Origin: a virus
Direction: 5' to 3' (one strand)
Virus record (IMG/VR): IMGVR_UViG_3300018432_000009
Coordinates: 1-45,607 of that record
Length of the DNA: 45,607 nucleotides
The notes under the pieces were generated by a model. The model was not told the origin of the DNA, searched no databases, and saw only the letters and a program-made list of their open reading frames with translations. The position numbers were made by a program, and so were the translations under genes. Of the stretch, positions 6,970 through 14,499 are shown piece after piece. The first letter of the stretch is position 1; every line of letters starts with the position of its first letter.

Positions 6970-9900
6970 GCGCGGTCGTCGAGCTCGAGTTCTTTCCCGA
7001 CGGCGACCCCACCGCAACGTCGCTCGGCACCCTGACCGAAGAGGACTGCGAGCGGGTCGAGATCTACGTCCCCCACCGCGGCGTGGGCAGCGGGCTGATC
7101 GAGATCGATCGCCGCAACATCGATCCGGACTGGGTCGTGCCGGGCACCCTGGTGAAGGTGACGTATCCGGTCATCAGCCCCAACCCGGTGTGGGCCTTCT
7201 TCCTCGACGAGGCGGCCTACAAGCTCCTCAACGAGACGGACGACCAGACGATCACCATCGGCGGCGGCGGGCCGCTGAGCGCTCTGCGCGGCGCGCGCCT
7301 GCCCATCCAGCCCACCGCACCCGGCCAGCCCAACCGCGGCGACTTCACCTTCGAGGACGTCTGGACCTGGAAGCACGAGCCGTACGGCGCCATCGCGAAG
7401 CGGATGATCGAGGAGGGACAGAACCAGGACGGCACCCCGCTGCGGCACGTGACGACCGACTTCACCCGGAACCTCGATAGCAGCAGCAACGGCTGGGCCG
7501 AGGTCGCCGACGAGTACGAGACGCCGATCGGGACCGACATCTACGAGGGCTGCCAGGCCATGGAGGACGCCGGCGACTTCCTCCTGGTCGGCACCCCCGA
7601 GCTGCTGATCCACGCCTACGAGAGCTATGGCACGGATCGCACCAGCGCCACCTTCGCCGCCGGCAAGGTGCGCATCACCCCCGAGAACATGCTCACCGAA
7701 GCGGAGCGTCGGGCCCATGGCTTCGGCGCCTGGACGCACCTCATCGGGCGCGACAAGGACGGCGACTACTTCCTGGAGGTGAGCCCGGACTACGACTCGT
7801 CCAAGCCGGCGCGCTACGGCTACATCGACATCACCGAGACCAACGACGACGTCCTGGTCGAGAAGATCGGCGAGTACACCCTGAAGCACCAGCGCGAGGG
7901 CATCGACACGGTTGAGGTCGAGCTCACGCCGGGTGACGACGAGCTCAACGGACGCTACAAGCCGTTCGACCACTACAAGCCCGGTGATCGCATCACGTAC
8001 CACACCGGCACGGGCGACCACGACTACAACAACCGGGCGATGCGAATCCACGGGATGCGGATCGTAGTGGGCGTCGCCGACCAGACCGACAACGCCACGC
8101 TGCTCAGGAGCCTGCACATCGTCCTGGAGCTGAATGCCGGAACCGATGCTGACGGATCCCTCATCTCGCCGTCACGACGGGCCACCTCGTCCAGCGGTGG
8201 CGGAGGCAAGCATCCCCACCCACAGCCGTGTCGGGCGATGGTCACCGGCGCTCCCTTCGCTCACGTCGAAACGCTCGGAGCGAATGCCACCGATGACGGC
8301 ACCAACTACGACTCGGAGGTGGTCGCAGAATCGAAGGTTGAGCGGGTTTCGCTGTCCCTCGCACGATCTGTAGCGGTTGGTCAGTCGATCGTGGTGGGGG
8401 TCGGGCATTCCCATAACGCCGATCCGGTCAACGCCGTGTGGGATGACCGTGGCAACACGTACACGCTGGCAGCGGATCATCGCAAGTCGATCAGCGGTGA
8501 CCAGCCGCACGCCCTGATCTACTTCACCAACGTCACCGTGGCGCTGTCACCGGGCGACAAGATCTATTGGGAGGTTGGCGTCGGCACGTCCTTGCTCACC
8601 ACCCTCGAGACCGACTCGAAGGTCATCGCCGCCGAGCTGTTCAGTGGCACGTTGTCCGCTCCTGCTGAGTCCGGCACCGGCTCTGGCTTCAACGGCGCAC
8701 CATCAGTGGCGGTTGGAGGGACGATCGGCCTGCTGGTCGCCTTCGGCATCAACAAGGGCGGCGCGTCCGGGTTCCCCGACTCGATCACCGGCGGCGGCGA
8801 TTGGACGGCATTCGCCGAGGCCTCGTCCGACCTCACCGAGTCGTTTGTCCAGAACTTCGGTGGCTTCCGCATCAACGACCCTGGTGGCGAAACGTGGAGC
8901 GGAACGATCGACCAGAGTCGCGACTGGGCCATGGTCGGCGCCACTTTCGATACGACCGGCGGTAAGTCCTTCGAGGGCGAGGGGCATCCCGACACCGTCG
9001 GGACCGGCAATCGATGGTCTCGCTGCGGCCACGGTCACGACGTCCATCGCGACACTGCTCCCACGGCCGGCGACGACGAGACGCTCGGCTACCACGTAGG
9101 AAATGTCTGGTGCCAGCTCGACGACCTGGAGACGCCGACGGCAATCGTCGGGGAGTGGCGCCTGGTCGATGCCTCCGCCGGCGCCGCGATCTGGCTCGCG
9201 GGCGGCAGCGGTGTCACCGATCATGGAGCCCTGACCGGGCTCGCGGATGACGACCACCCGCAGTACGCGACCAACGCCGAGTTCGACAACCACGACGCCC
9301 GCCATGCCAACGGCGGCGCCGACGAGCTGGCCATCGAGAGCCTGCCAACGGCGGAGACCGATCCGGCTCTCGTCCTGTCTCCCGACGGGGCGGGCGGTGT
9401 GGAGTTCCGCGCGGAGACGGGCGGCGGCGCGTCGGATCATGGCGCGCTCTCTGGGCTCGGCGATGACGATCATCCGCAGTACGCGACAAACGCGGAGTTC
9501 GACGACCACAGCGCGCGCCATGAGGCGGGTGGCGCGGACGCCCTGACGATCCCGCTGAACGACCTCTCCGACGTCAACACGGCCGGCCAGGCGGACGGGA
9601 ACTTCCTCCAGCGCGCGTCCGGGGTCTGGGTCCCGATCGGCTCGGTCCCGGCCGACAAGGTCTCGCTGGCCGACGCCGGCGGGAACTGGACCGCCACCGA
9701 GCTCGAGGCGCTCGCCGACGAGATCGCCGACGCGATCGTCGTCGCTGGTGGCTCCGGCGTCCCGGGCACGGCGCTGGTTGTCTATCCCACGATCCCGATG
9801 GCCCTCAACTCGACGGCCACCGACGCGGGCACGAACGCCGGCTTCCTGCTCCCGATCGTCATCCCGGCCCCAATGCGCATCGTCTCCCTGCGGGTCCACA

Positions 9901-10265
9901 CCAACACGAGCGCCATCGGCACGAACGAGTGGGGTCTCTTTGACTACGCGGTCGACCCGACCGCGTGCGTGAAACTCGCCGGCGGCTCCGGCGCCCTCAA
10001 CAGCGGCAATCCCTCGTGGTCCGCGATCGCGGCCACCGGAGCGCCGGTCGTGGTCGCCCCGGGTACGTACGCGCTGATCCTCAAGCTGGCGCCTTCGAAC
10101 ACGCCGAGCGTCCGCATCACCGCGACGACCGCGGGGACCGGACTCAAGCGGATCGCGACCTACACCTGGGACAACACGCCGGACCTGACGACAACGTGGG
10201 TCGATAGCGCCAACCTCGTGCACTGCTACCTCCGCGGCGAGTACGCCGGTGGCACCGACTACTAG
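6966..10265 (+). CDS. Tail hub / tail fibre protein with internal repeats
   Basis: The longest gene, 1,099 residues, GTG start inside the previous stop (GTGA). Residues 1 to ~400 resemble a siphovirus baseplate-hub or Gp37-like module ('RGVGSGLIEIDRRNIDPD'). Residues ~420-690 form a Gly/Thr-rich beta region like a bacterial adhesin or carbohydrate-binding domain. Two ~70-residue repeats then start near 751 and 821, each with the fibre motif DHGAL-x-GL-x-DDDHPQY and ending in GGAD-x-L. A final beta domain (~930-1,099) is probably the receptor-binding tip. Its TAG stop overlaps the minus-strand gene's stop at CTAG 10262-10265. Confidence 0.8.
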   Translation: MSAVVELEFFPDGDPTATSLGTLTEEDCERVEIYVPHRGVGSGLIEIDRRNIDPDWVVPGTLVKVTYPVISPNPVWAFFLDEAAYKLLNETDDQTITIGGGGPLSALRGARLPIQPTAPGQPNRGDFTFEDVWTWKHEPYGAIAKRMIEEGQNQDGTPLRHVTTDFTRNLDSSSNGWAEVADEYETPIGTDIYEGCQAMEDAGDFLLVGTPELLIHAYESYGTDRTSATFAAGKVRITPENMLTEAERRAHGFGAWTHLIGRDKDGDYFLEVSPDYDSSKPARYGYIDITETNDDVLVEKIGEYTLKHQREGIDTVEVELTPGDDELNGRYKPFDHYKPGDRITYHTGTGDHDYNNRAMRIHGMRIVVGVADQTDNATLLRSLHIVLELNAGTDADGSLISPSRRATSSSGGGGKHPHPQPCRAMVTGAPFAHVETLGANATDDGTNYDSEVVAESKVERVSLSLARSVAVGQSIVVGVGHSHNADPVNAVWDDRGNTYTLAADHRKSISGDQPHALIYFTNVTVALSPGDKIYWEVGVGTSLLTTLETDSKVIAAELFSGTLSAPAESGTGSGFNGAPSVAVGGTIGLLVAFGINKGGASGFPDSITGGGDWTAFAEASSDLTESFVQNFGGFRINDPGGETWSGTIDQSRDWAMVGATFDTTGGKSFEGEGHPDTVGTGNRWSRCGHGHDVHRDTAPTAGDDETLGYHVGNVWCQLDDLETPTAIVGEWRLVDASAGAAIWLAGGSGVTDHGALTGLADDDHPQYATNAEFDNHDARHANGGADELAIESLPTAETDPALVLSPDGAGGVEFRAETGGGASDHGALSGLGDDDHPQYATNAEFDDHSARHEAGGADALTIPLNDLSDVNTAGQADGNFLQRASGVWVPIGSVPADKVSLADAGGNWTATELEALADEIADAIVVAGGSGVPGTALVVYPTIPMALNSTATDAGTNAGFLLPIVIPAPMRIVSLRVHTNTSAIGTNEWGLFDYAVDPTACVKLAGGSGALNSGNPSWSAIAATGAPVVVAPGTYALILKLAPSNTPSVRITATTAGTGLKRIATYTWDNTPDLTTTWVDSANLVHCYLRGEYAGGTDY

Positions 10266-11086
10266 GGTCGACGCCGGAGCTCGAGCAGCCCCATGAACAG
10301 GTAGTGCGGCAGCCAGTAGGGCGACGCGGCCAGCGACGCCAGCCCGAGCCGTCCCTTCATCGTGAACCACACGGCCAGCACGATGCCGATCGGCACCCAT
10401 AGCGTTCCGAGGATCAGGCCCGGCCCCCAGTCGACGCCGCGTGCACCGATGTGATCGGTGCCTCGGAGCAGCAGCTCCTCCATCCACTCAGGCAGCCAGC
10501 CGGTCAGCAGAGCACCGAGCAGCGACACGCTGGCGATGCCGATGAACGGCCATACCCACTCGCGTCGGTTCCACAGGATCCAGCCGAGCAACGGCAGCAT
10601 CAACGGCCGCGGGACCAGCACCGCCAGCACCAGAAAGGCGAGCGTACCGAGCCGCGAGCGGTGGACTGCAGCCCAAGCGGCAACGAACACGAAGGTCATC
10701 ACGTTGCCGTTGTAGACGTCATCCCAGAACGGCCACGACACTAGCGCCAGCAGCGCGACGGTGCGAGGCAGCGAAGCCAGGGCGACGAAGTGCAGGACTG
10801 TCCAGCCGACGTAGCCGATCGGTGCTAGCAGCCCGAACCCCAGCGCCAGCAATGGCGAGTAACGGAACTGGTACGCCTCGGAGCGATCGTAGAGCCCGCC
10901 GTCGAAGCGGTCGGCGGCCTCGGTGTAGATGCTCCAGTCGAAGCCGCCTTCGAAGCGGATGAGCGCGTAGATGGTGAGGGCCGCCATCACGAGGTTGATC
11001 GTGGCAAGGGCCGTGAGTCCGGCATAGCGACCGAGCCACCATCGCGCTGCCGACGCGGACCTGGTCGCATTCCACCCCGGCCCCAC
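10262..11086 (-). CDS. GT87-like polytopic membrane protein (putative glycosyltransferase)
   Basis: A 274-residue protein, minus strand, GTG start, with about seven to eight hydrophobic segments. After the first segment comes an acidic motif (FDWSIY) and then 'YQFRYSPLLAL'. This Asp-containing loop followed by an F-R-Y-S-P element is typical of GT87 (DUF2029) GT-C mannosyltransferases that use lipid-linked sugars. It is shorter than usual for that family (~400 residues). Placed between the tail fibre and the repressor, a common site for lysogenic-conversion genes, it may alter host surface glycans. It could instead be another polytopic membrane protein. Its stop shares CTAG with the fibre stop. 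Confidence 0.6.
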   Translation of the reverse strand: MGPGWNATRSASAARWWLGRYAGLTALATINLVMAALTIYALIRFEGGFDWSIYTEAADRFDGGLYDRSEAYQFRYSPLLALGFGLLAPIGYVGWTVLHFVALASLPRTVALLALVSWPFWDDVYNGNVMTFVFVAAWAAVHRSRLGTLAFLVLAVLVPRPLMLPLLGWILWNRREWVWPFIGIASVSLLGALLTGWLPEWMEELLLRGTDHIGARGVDWGPGLILGTLWVPIGIVLAVWFTMKGRLGLASLAASPYWLPHYLFMGLLELRRRP

Positions 11087-11201
11087 CAGAGCCTCGCGTA
11101 GCTGGCGACCGACAGGCTGCGAACTGCCCTGTCGAGGTCACCAGTCGAGGGTGTGACCGGCGGAGGCCCAGCGGTGCGGTGGGTCTCGGGAGATTCTCCG
11201 G

Positions 11202-11504
11202 TTATTTCGTCAGGAGTGCGACCACGCCCCACTTCGCGAGGAAGGCGCCGACGATCGCGGCTGGCAGGGCGCCCAGGAACCAGACCATCGATTGGGCCGT
11301 GACGCTCTCGTCGTAGAGCAGCCAGAGCCACAGCGCGCCGCCGGCGAAGAAGCCTCCAATGAAAGCGATCGCCATCAGGCCCGTCGCAACATCGCCGCGG
11401 ACCGTTGCCTGGAGCGAGCTCGTCGGCTGTTGCTGGAGGCTGGCCCCACAGTTGCGACAGAAGCTCCCGTCGGCGAGCTGGCCGCAGTTCGAGCAGTGGC
11501 TCAC
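11202..11504 (-). CDS. Membrane-anchored zinc-ribbon protein
   Basis: A 100-residue protein. I chose the GTG at 11504 because it overlaps the upstream TGA (GTGA) and gives an N-terminus that begins with the zinc ribbon: 'CSNCGQLADGSFCRNCG' (C-x2-C-x10-C-x2-C, residues ~4-20). A polar linker and two hydrophobic helices (~42-65 and ~72-95) follow. This is the layout of bacterial zinc-ribbon membrane proteins of unknown role. It is cotranscribed with the gene upstream and lies 115 bp before the GT87-like gene. Confidence 0.65.
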   Translation of the reverse strand: MSHCSNCGQLADGSFCRNCGASLQQQPTSSLQATVRGDVATGLMAIAFIGGFFAGGALWLWLLYDESVTAQSMVWFLGALPAAIVGAFLAKWGVVALLTK

Positions 11505-11788
11505 CGTCGCACCTCGCCGTCGTAGAGCTGCGTCAGTGTCTCGCCGTCGATCGACCATGCGACCGAGATCCAGCCCGGCATCTCGGGTGTGCCGCCGCCG
11601 TGATCGACAATCCAGGGCTCACCTCGGGGTGATCGGCCCGGTCCGATGCGCGGCTCGCGCGGATGGAAGGTACGGCCGCTCATAGGGTCGTCGACCTCGA
11701 GGTCGTAGAGCGTCGCCATCGGCCAGACGTAGTCGTCCTCCGACATCGCCGACTCCATCAACCAGTTGACCCGCCATCGCTCGTACAT
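11501..11788 (-). CDS. Hypothetical protein, first gene of minus cassette
   Basis: A 95-residue protein. The ATG at 11788 has a strong GGGAGG ribosome-binding site on the minus strand, so I prefer it to longer readings. The N-terminus is 'MYERWRVNWLMESAMSEDDY', with a Trp-rich middle and C-terminus and no recognised family. It overlaps the zinc-ribbon membrane gene by 4 bp, so the two are probably translated together. Function unknown. Confidence 0.55.
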   Translation of the reverse strand: MYERWRVNWLMESAMSEDDYVWPMATLYDLEVDDPMSGRTFHPREPRIGPGRSPRGEPWIVDHGGGTPEMPGWISVAWSIDGETLTQLYDGEVRR

Positions 11789-11973
11789 CTGTGACTCCCT
11801 CCCGTTCGTGACGCCCAAGGTGTCATGAGCGCTGGTTCTAATCCGACGGTCGCGGCCGGAGTGGCCCAGGCGTTCCGGGCCCGCTGAGGAGCGCACGAGG
11901 GCTATGCCCGTGCCCACCGCTGCCTGCGATCACCGCCGGATGCTCGAAGACGCGCTCGAGATGGCCGTCCTCT

Positions 11974-12492
11974 TCACCGCCGCGCTGCCTCCTCTGGCTC
12001 GGCCACGGCTGGCGGAGCTCCGCCGCGTTGTGACCCTCGAGGTTTTGCGTCTGCACGAATGTCCGGTGCGACCTGCAGGCGAGCCGCCAGCTTCGCAAGG
12101 GCCTTCCAGTCGGCGCCGTCCGGGACCTCGCTGAGCTTCGACTCGATCGATTGCAAGCGTTCGAGCATCTCGGCCACCCAAGCCGGTGGCGACGGCGCAC
12201 TGGTGCCCTCCCAGGCCTGTAGCAGCTGCCAGGCCGGCAGCTCGAGGACCTTCGCCACCTTCTGGAGTTCCCCAACGCCGGGGTAGGCACCGCCCTCCCA
12301 CGCATAGATGGTGTTGCGGCTGACCTGAGCGACAGCCGCCAGCCCTTTCGGCCCGTCGACCGACGGAATCCCACGTTCGCGCATCGCCTCTCGAATGAGG
12401 GCGCGCAGTGCGTTGTCGTGCTGCTCGGTGGGGCGTCTCGGCAAGGTGTCCCAAATGGTATTGACACCTGTCCCGCCGTGGTGTACAAACAT
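11974..12492 (-). CDS. Phage repressor (XRE-type HTH, CI-like)
   Basis: A 172-residue protein from ATG 12492. Residues ~24-90 form an XRE-type helix-turn-helix: 'GLAAVAQVSRNTIYAWEGG' followed by 'GVGELQKVAKVLELP'. The C-terminal part has a helical stretch ('WVAEMLERLQSIESKLSEV'), probably for oligomerisation, and a basic/Ala-rich tail. No peptidase (Ser-Lys) domain is visible, so RecA-style self-cleavage is unlikely. It is divergent from a small Cro-like gene only 3 bp away. Readings that start further upstream run across that gene, so I use this start. Likely the immunity repressor. Confidence 0.75.
   Translation of the reverse strand: MFVHHGGTGVNTIWDTLPRRPTEQHDNALRALIREAMRERGIPSVDGPKGLAAVAQVSRNTIYAWEGGAYPGVGELQKVAKVLELPAWQLLQAWEGTSAPSPPAWVAEMLERLQSIESKLSEVPDGADWKALAKLAARLQVAPDIRADAKPRGSQRGGAPPAVAEPEEAARR
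12461..12489 (+). promoter_or_regulatory. Early promoter for the Cro-like gene (leaderless)
   Basis: A perfect -35 box TTGACA (12461-12466), 17-bp spacer and TACAAA (12484-12489). Only 6 bases separate the -10 box from GTG 12496, so transcription would begin at or next to the start codon. It would drive the rightward early genes. Confidence 0.65.
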
Positions 12493-12495
12493 GCC

Positions 12496-12693
12496 GTGAC
12501 AGTTGTACCAACCATTCGGGACACGTGGCGCGGCGAGCTTCGATCGCAGGGGCGATCGCTGAAGTGGCTCGCCAGCGCGACTCAGACCCCCGAAGGAACG
12601 GTCTACGCCTACTCCATGGGCAAGCGAACGCCGCCCGACGAGTGGCTCGAAAAGGCTGCCACGGCAATGGGCCTCGACACGACGAGCGCCTGA
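12496..12693 (+). CDS. Cro-like small HTH protein
   Basis: A 65-residue protein from GTG 12496, immediately after a consensus promoter, with no room for a ribosome-binding site. 'RSLKWLASATQTPEGTVYAY' then 'PDEWLEKAATAMGL' is a compact XRE/Cro-type helix-turn-helix. Opposite orientation and overlapping regulatory DNA with the CI-like repressor suggest the lytic antagonist of the switch. A longer reading upstream to 12418 would cross the promoter and repressor gene, so I reject it. Confidence 0.65.
   Translation: MTVVPTIRDTWRGELRSQGRSLKWLASATQTPEGTVYAYSMGKRTPPDEWLEKAATAMGLDTTSA
12502..12510 (-). promoter_or_regulatory. Candidate repressor promoter, extended -10
   Basis: On the minus strand TG-G-TACAAC reads from 12510 to 12502: an extended -10 element with TG one base before the hexamer. 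It lies 9 bases before ATG 12492 and inside the Cro-like coding region. I see no good -35 box (GCGCCA at the expected distance), so it may need activation. Confidence 0.4.
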
Positions 12694-12764
12694 CACAAGA
12701 CCGAGGCCGCTCCCCTCAATCGCCCGCGAAGACGAACAGGGAACGGCCTCAGACGGAGGTCATG

Positions 12765-13250
12765 ATGACACACACCGCCCCATCGGTGAACGGATCCAGC
12801 CGGAGCGCCGGCGGCCGTTTCACCAACCAGGTGGCCGAGCTCGAGGAGCTGGTCACCGAGATCCAGGCCCGCATCGACGAGCAGCTCGCCGATCACACCG
12901 ACGAGAGCCGTGCCATCCACACCGAGGTTGGCCGCGACGCCGTCGAGGACACCGCCTTCGCCCGGGCCATCGCCAATGCCCGGCACCAGGTCGACCACGG
13001 CACCCGGGGCCAGCAGCTCGACGCCGTCGCCCGTGTTGCTGCCGTTCACCTGCGCGACGAAGCCGCCGAGGAATCATTCCTGGCCGCCCTGCTCGGCGCG
13101 CTCGGGGTCCACAACATCGCCGCCCATGACCTGCGGAGGCTGGTGCATCGCAACGTCGGCGCGCTGACCGCCGGCGCACCCGTCGAGCTCGACGAGCCGC
13201 TGCCCATCCCGGCGCCGCTGATCGAGCGCCAGCAGGCGGTGCGGGCATGA
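12765..13250 (+). CDS. Hypothetical early protein
   Basis: A 161-residue protein. GGAGG at 12755-12759 gives 5-base spacing to ATG 12765; ATG 12762 is too close. A Ser/Gly-rich N-terminus leads into helical, acidic sequence with a coiled-coil-like segment ('VAELEELVTEIQARIDEQLA'). No family recognised. It is the first gene after the Cro-like gene and starts a long chain of overlapping early genes. Confidence 0.6.
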   Translation: MTHTAPSVNGSSRSAGGRFTNQVAELEELVTEIQARIDEQLADHTDESRAIHTEVGRDAVEDTAFARAIANARHQVDHGTRGQQLDAVARVAAVHLRDEAAEESFLAALLGALGVHNIAAHDLRRLVHRNVGALTAGAPVELDEPLPIPAPLIERQQAVRA

Positions 13251-13405
13251 CCGCGCTGCTGCAGCGCATCGAGGAGCGGCGTGCGGATCCTCGCGACCAG
13301 CGCCAGGCGCCGCCGCTCCAGGAGTGGCGCCGGCGCGCGCTCGAGCAGCGCGATCGCCTCGGCAACGTGGCCGTGGTCGATCGAACCGGGACGGTCGCGG
13401 CATGA
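13247..13405 (+). CDS. Small basic hypothetical protein
   Basis: A 52-residue protein held between two ATGA overlaps, which is the best evidence that it is real. It is rich in Arg, Gln and Leu ('LLQRIEERRADPRDQRQA') and probably one long helix. Function unknown. Confidence 0.55.
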   Translation: MTALLQRIEERRADPRDQRQAPPLQEWRRRALEQRDRLGNVAVVDRTGTVAA

Positions 13406-13740
13406 CCGTTTCCCGCGAAACCCCGGTCGAGACGCGGATCCTGCTTCGCGACCGTCCGTTCAGTGCCCGCGAGATTGCGCATCGCATGGATCCGGCCGGC
13501 TACGCCCAGGGCGTTGCTGCCGGCCACGAGGACGCGCTGGCCCATCTCGAGCCGATGATTCGCGACTGCGTCGGCGAGCTGCTCTTCGCCCGCCAGCGTC
13601 GCGACCAGAGCCACCGCGAGTCGACCGACCTCCGCGTGTGGACCGAGGCCGCCGAACGCGAGCGCGGCCACCTGCAGCGGCTGCTCTTCATTCGTCGAGT
13701 TCTCAAGGCCATTGCGCCCCTCAAGGCCGGTGCACGATGA
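13402..13740 (+). CDS. Hypothetical early protein
   Basis: A 112-residue protein from ATG 13402 (ATGA overlap upstream; longer readings add only shadow sequence). It is largely helical with a long Arg/Glu-rich helix near the C-terminus. Codons 3-7 (GTT TCC CGC GAA ACC) contain the parS-like 14-mer GTTTCCCGCGAAAC. Function unknown. Confidence 0.6.
   Translation: MTVSRETPVETRILLRDRPFSAREIAHRMDPAGYAQGVAAGHEDALAHLEPMIRDCVGELLFARQRRDQSHRESTDLRVWTEAAERERGHLQRLLFIRRVLKAIAPLKAGAR
13408..13421. repeat. parS-like site 3
   Basis: GTTTCCCGCGAAAC, identical to the known parS core GTTTCACGTGAAAC at 12 of 14 positions. It lies in codons 3-7 of an early gene. Confidence 0.6.
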
Positions 13741-13928
13741 GCGCCGCCGCCACCCGCCGCGCCACCCCGCGCGTGATCCAGGCGATGCCGCTGCCGTCGG
13801 TCGACCGGGCCGATCGCCGCCGCCGAGCAGCCGGTGGCCTCGCCGCTGTCGGCTTCGTTCTCGCCATCGCTCTGCTCAATGGCCTGGTGCCGCGGGTGGC
13901 GGATGCGATCTCGGCGGTGCTGCCATGA
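13737..13928 (+). CDS. Small single-pass membrane protein
   Basis: A 63-residue protein, ATGA overlap on both sides. A basic N-terminal part (~33 residues) precedes one hydrophobic helix ('GGLAAVGFVLAIALLNGLVP'), suggesting the N-terminus lies in the cytoplasm. Function unknown. Confidence 0.55.
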   Translation: MSAAATRRATPRVIQAMPLPSVDRADRRRRAAGGLAAVGFVLAIALLNGLVPRVADAISAVLP

Positions 13929-14347
13929 CGCTCGAGCGCGAGCGCGCCGCCCTGCTCGAGCACGTGGCCGCCGACAACGGCGACGGGCCGAAGGAGTATT
14001 GCGACCGCCACGGCGGGTACGTCGACGAGGGGCGCACCCAGCCCTACGGCTCGCGTTCCGGCTACCGCATCTGCGACGGCTGCGCGGACGAGGGTCGCCG
14101 CCAAGTCGCATCGCGCGAGTCGTACCACTCGTGCGGCTACCTCGACAGCTTCCACGTCGACGGGCGCTGCCCGAAGGAGCTCGGCCACGACGGTGCTCGG
14201 GCCAAGGCAGGCGAGGAGCGCGCGATCTGTGGCGAGACGCACGACGTCACCGCGGGCGCCGGCTGCTGGGACGTCGGCACCTGCTGGCTGACGCCCGACC
14301 ACGACGGCGACTGCGACTTCCAGGTCAACGCGCCGGGTGAAGCGTGA
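13925..14347 (+). CDS. Cys/His-rich zinc-binding protein
   Basis: A 140-residue protein with at least eight Cys and several His: 'EYCDRHGGYVDEGRTQPYGS', 'YRICDGCADEG', a His-Ser-Cys pair, and 'CGETHDVTAGAGCWDVGTC'. The spacing suggests two or more zinc sites but matches no family I know. Overlaps both neighbours by 4 and 1 bp in the early operon. Confidence 0.6.
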   Translation: MTLERERAALLEHVAADNGDGPKEYCDRHGGYVDEGRTQPYGSRSGYRICDGCADEGRRQVASRESYHSCGYLDSFHVDGRCPKELGHDGARAKAGEERAICGETHDVTAGAGCWDVGTCWLTPDHDGDCDFQVNAPGEA

Positions 14348-14499
14348 TGGCCCCGATCGGCAAGCATGACCCGCGCATCTGCGCCTGCTTCAAGTGCAAC
14401 GACCCGTGTGGTCCGGCCATGGCCAACGACGCGCTGTGCGGGACCTGCCGCGCGGCACGTGACGCCGGCGAGCCGTGCCATCCCGAGGCGGTGCTCTGA
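14347..14499 (+). CDS. Small zinc-finger protein
   Basis: A 50-residue protein, TGATG overlap at both ends. Cys pattern C-x-C-x3-C-x4-C, then C-x2-C and a final C-H pair suggests a zinc-stabilised mini-protein. Function unknown. Confidence 0.5.
   Translation: MAPIGKHDPRICACFKCNDPCGPAMANDALCGTCRAARDAGEPCHPEAVL

Larger units (their letters stand above)
12445..12525. promoter_or_regulatory. Candidate operator pair flanking the switch
   Basis: GGTGTCCCAAATGGT (12445-12459) is matched in inverted orientation by ACCATTCGGGACACG (12511-12525), 13 of 15 bases. A further TGTCCC half-site lies at 12470-12475. They bracket both start sites and the promoters between the repressor and Cro-like genes, the expected place for repressor binding. 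Confidence 0.55.

Noticed and set aside
8703-10487. Long minus-strand open frames under the fibre (8703-10487), RDF (15293-16909) and ParB (20650-22305) genes
   Set aside because: They are antisense to clearly conserved proteins, have no ribosome-binding sites or family motifs, and arise from high third-position GC.
11816-11860. tRNA-like T-arm (GGTTCTAATCC) between the repressor and minus cassette
   Set aside because: The loop has T at the purine position, the stem has a mismatch, and no acceptor or anticodon arm can be built. It might be an att remnant of a tRNA end, but serine integrases usually place attP beside int, so I do not call it.
11904-12134. Plus-strand small frame opposite the repressor
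   Set aside because: It lies inside the repressor coding region with no ribosome-binding site and an Arg/Pro-rich shadow-like product.
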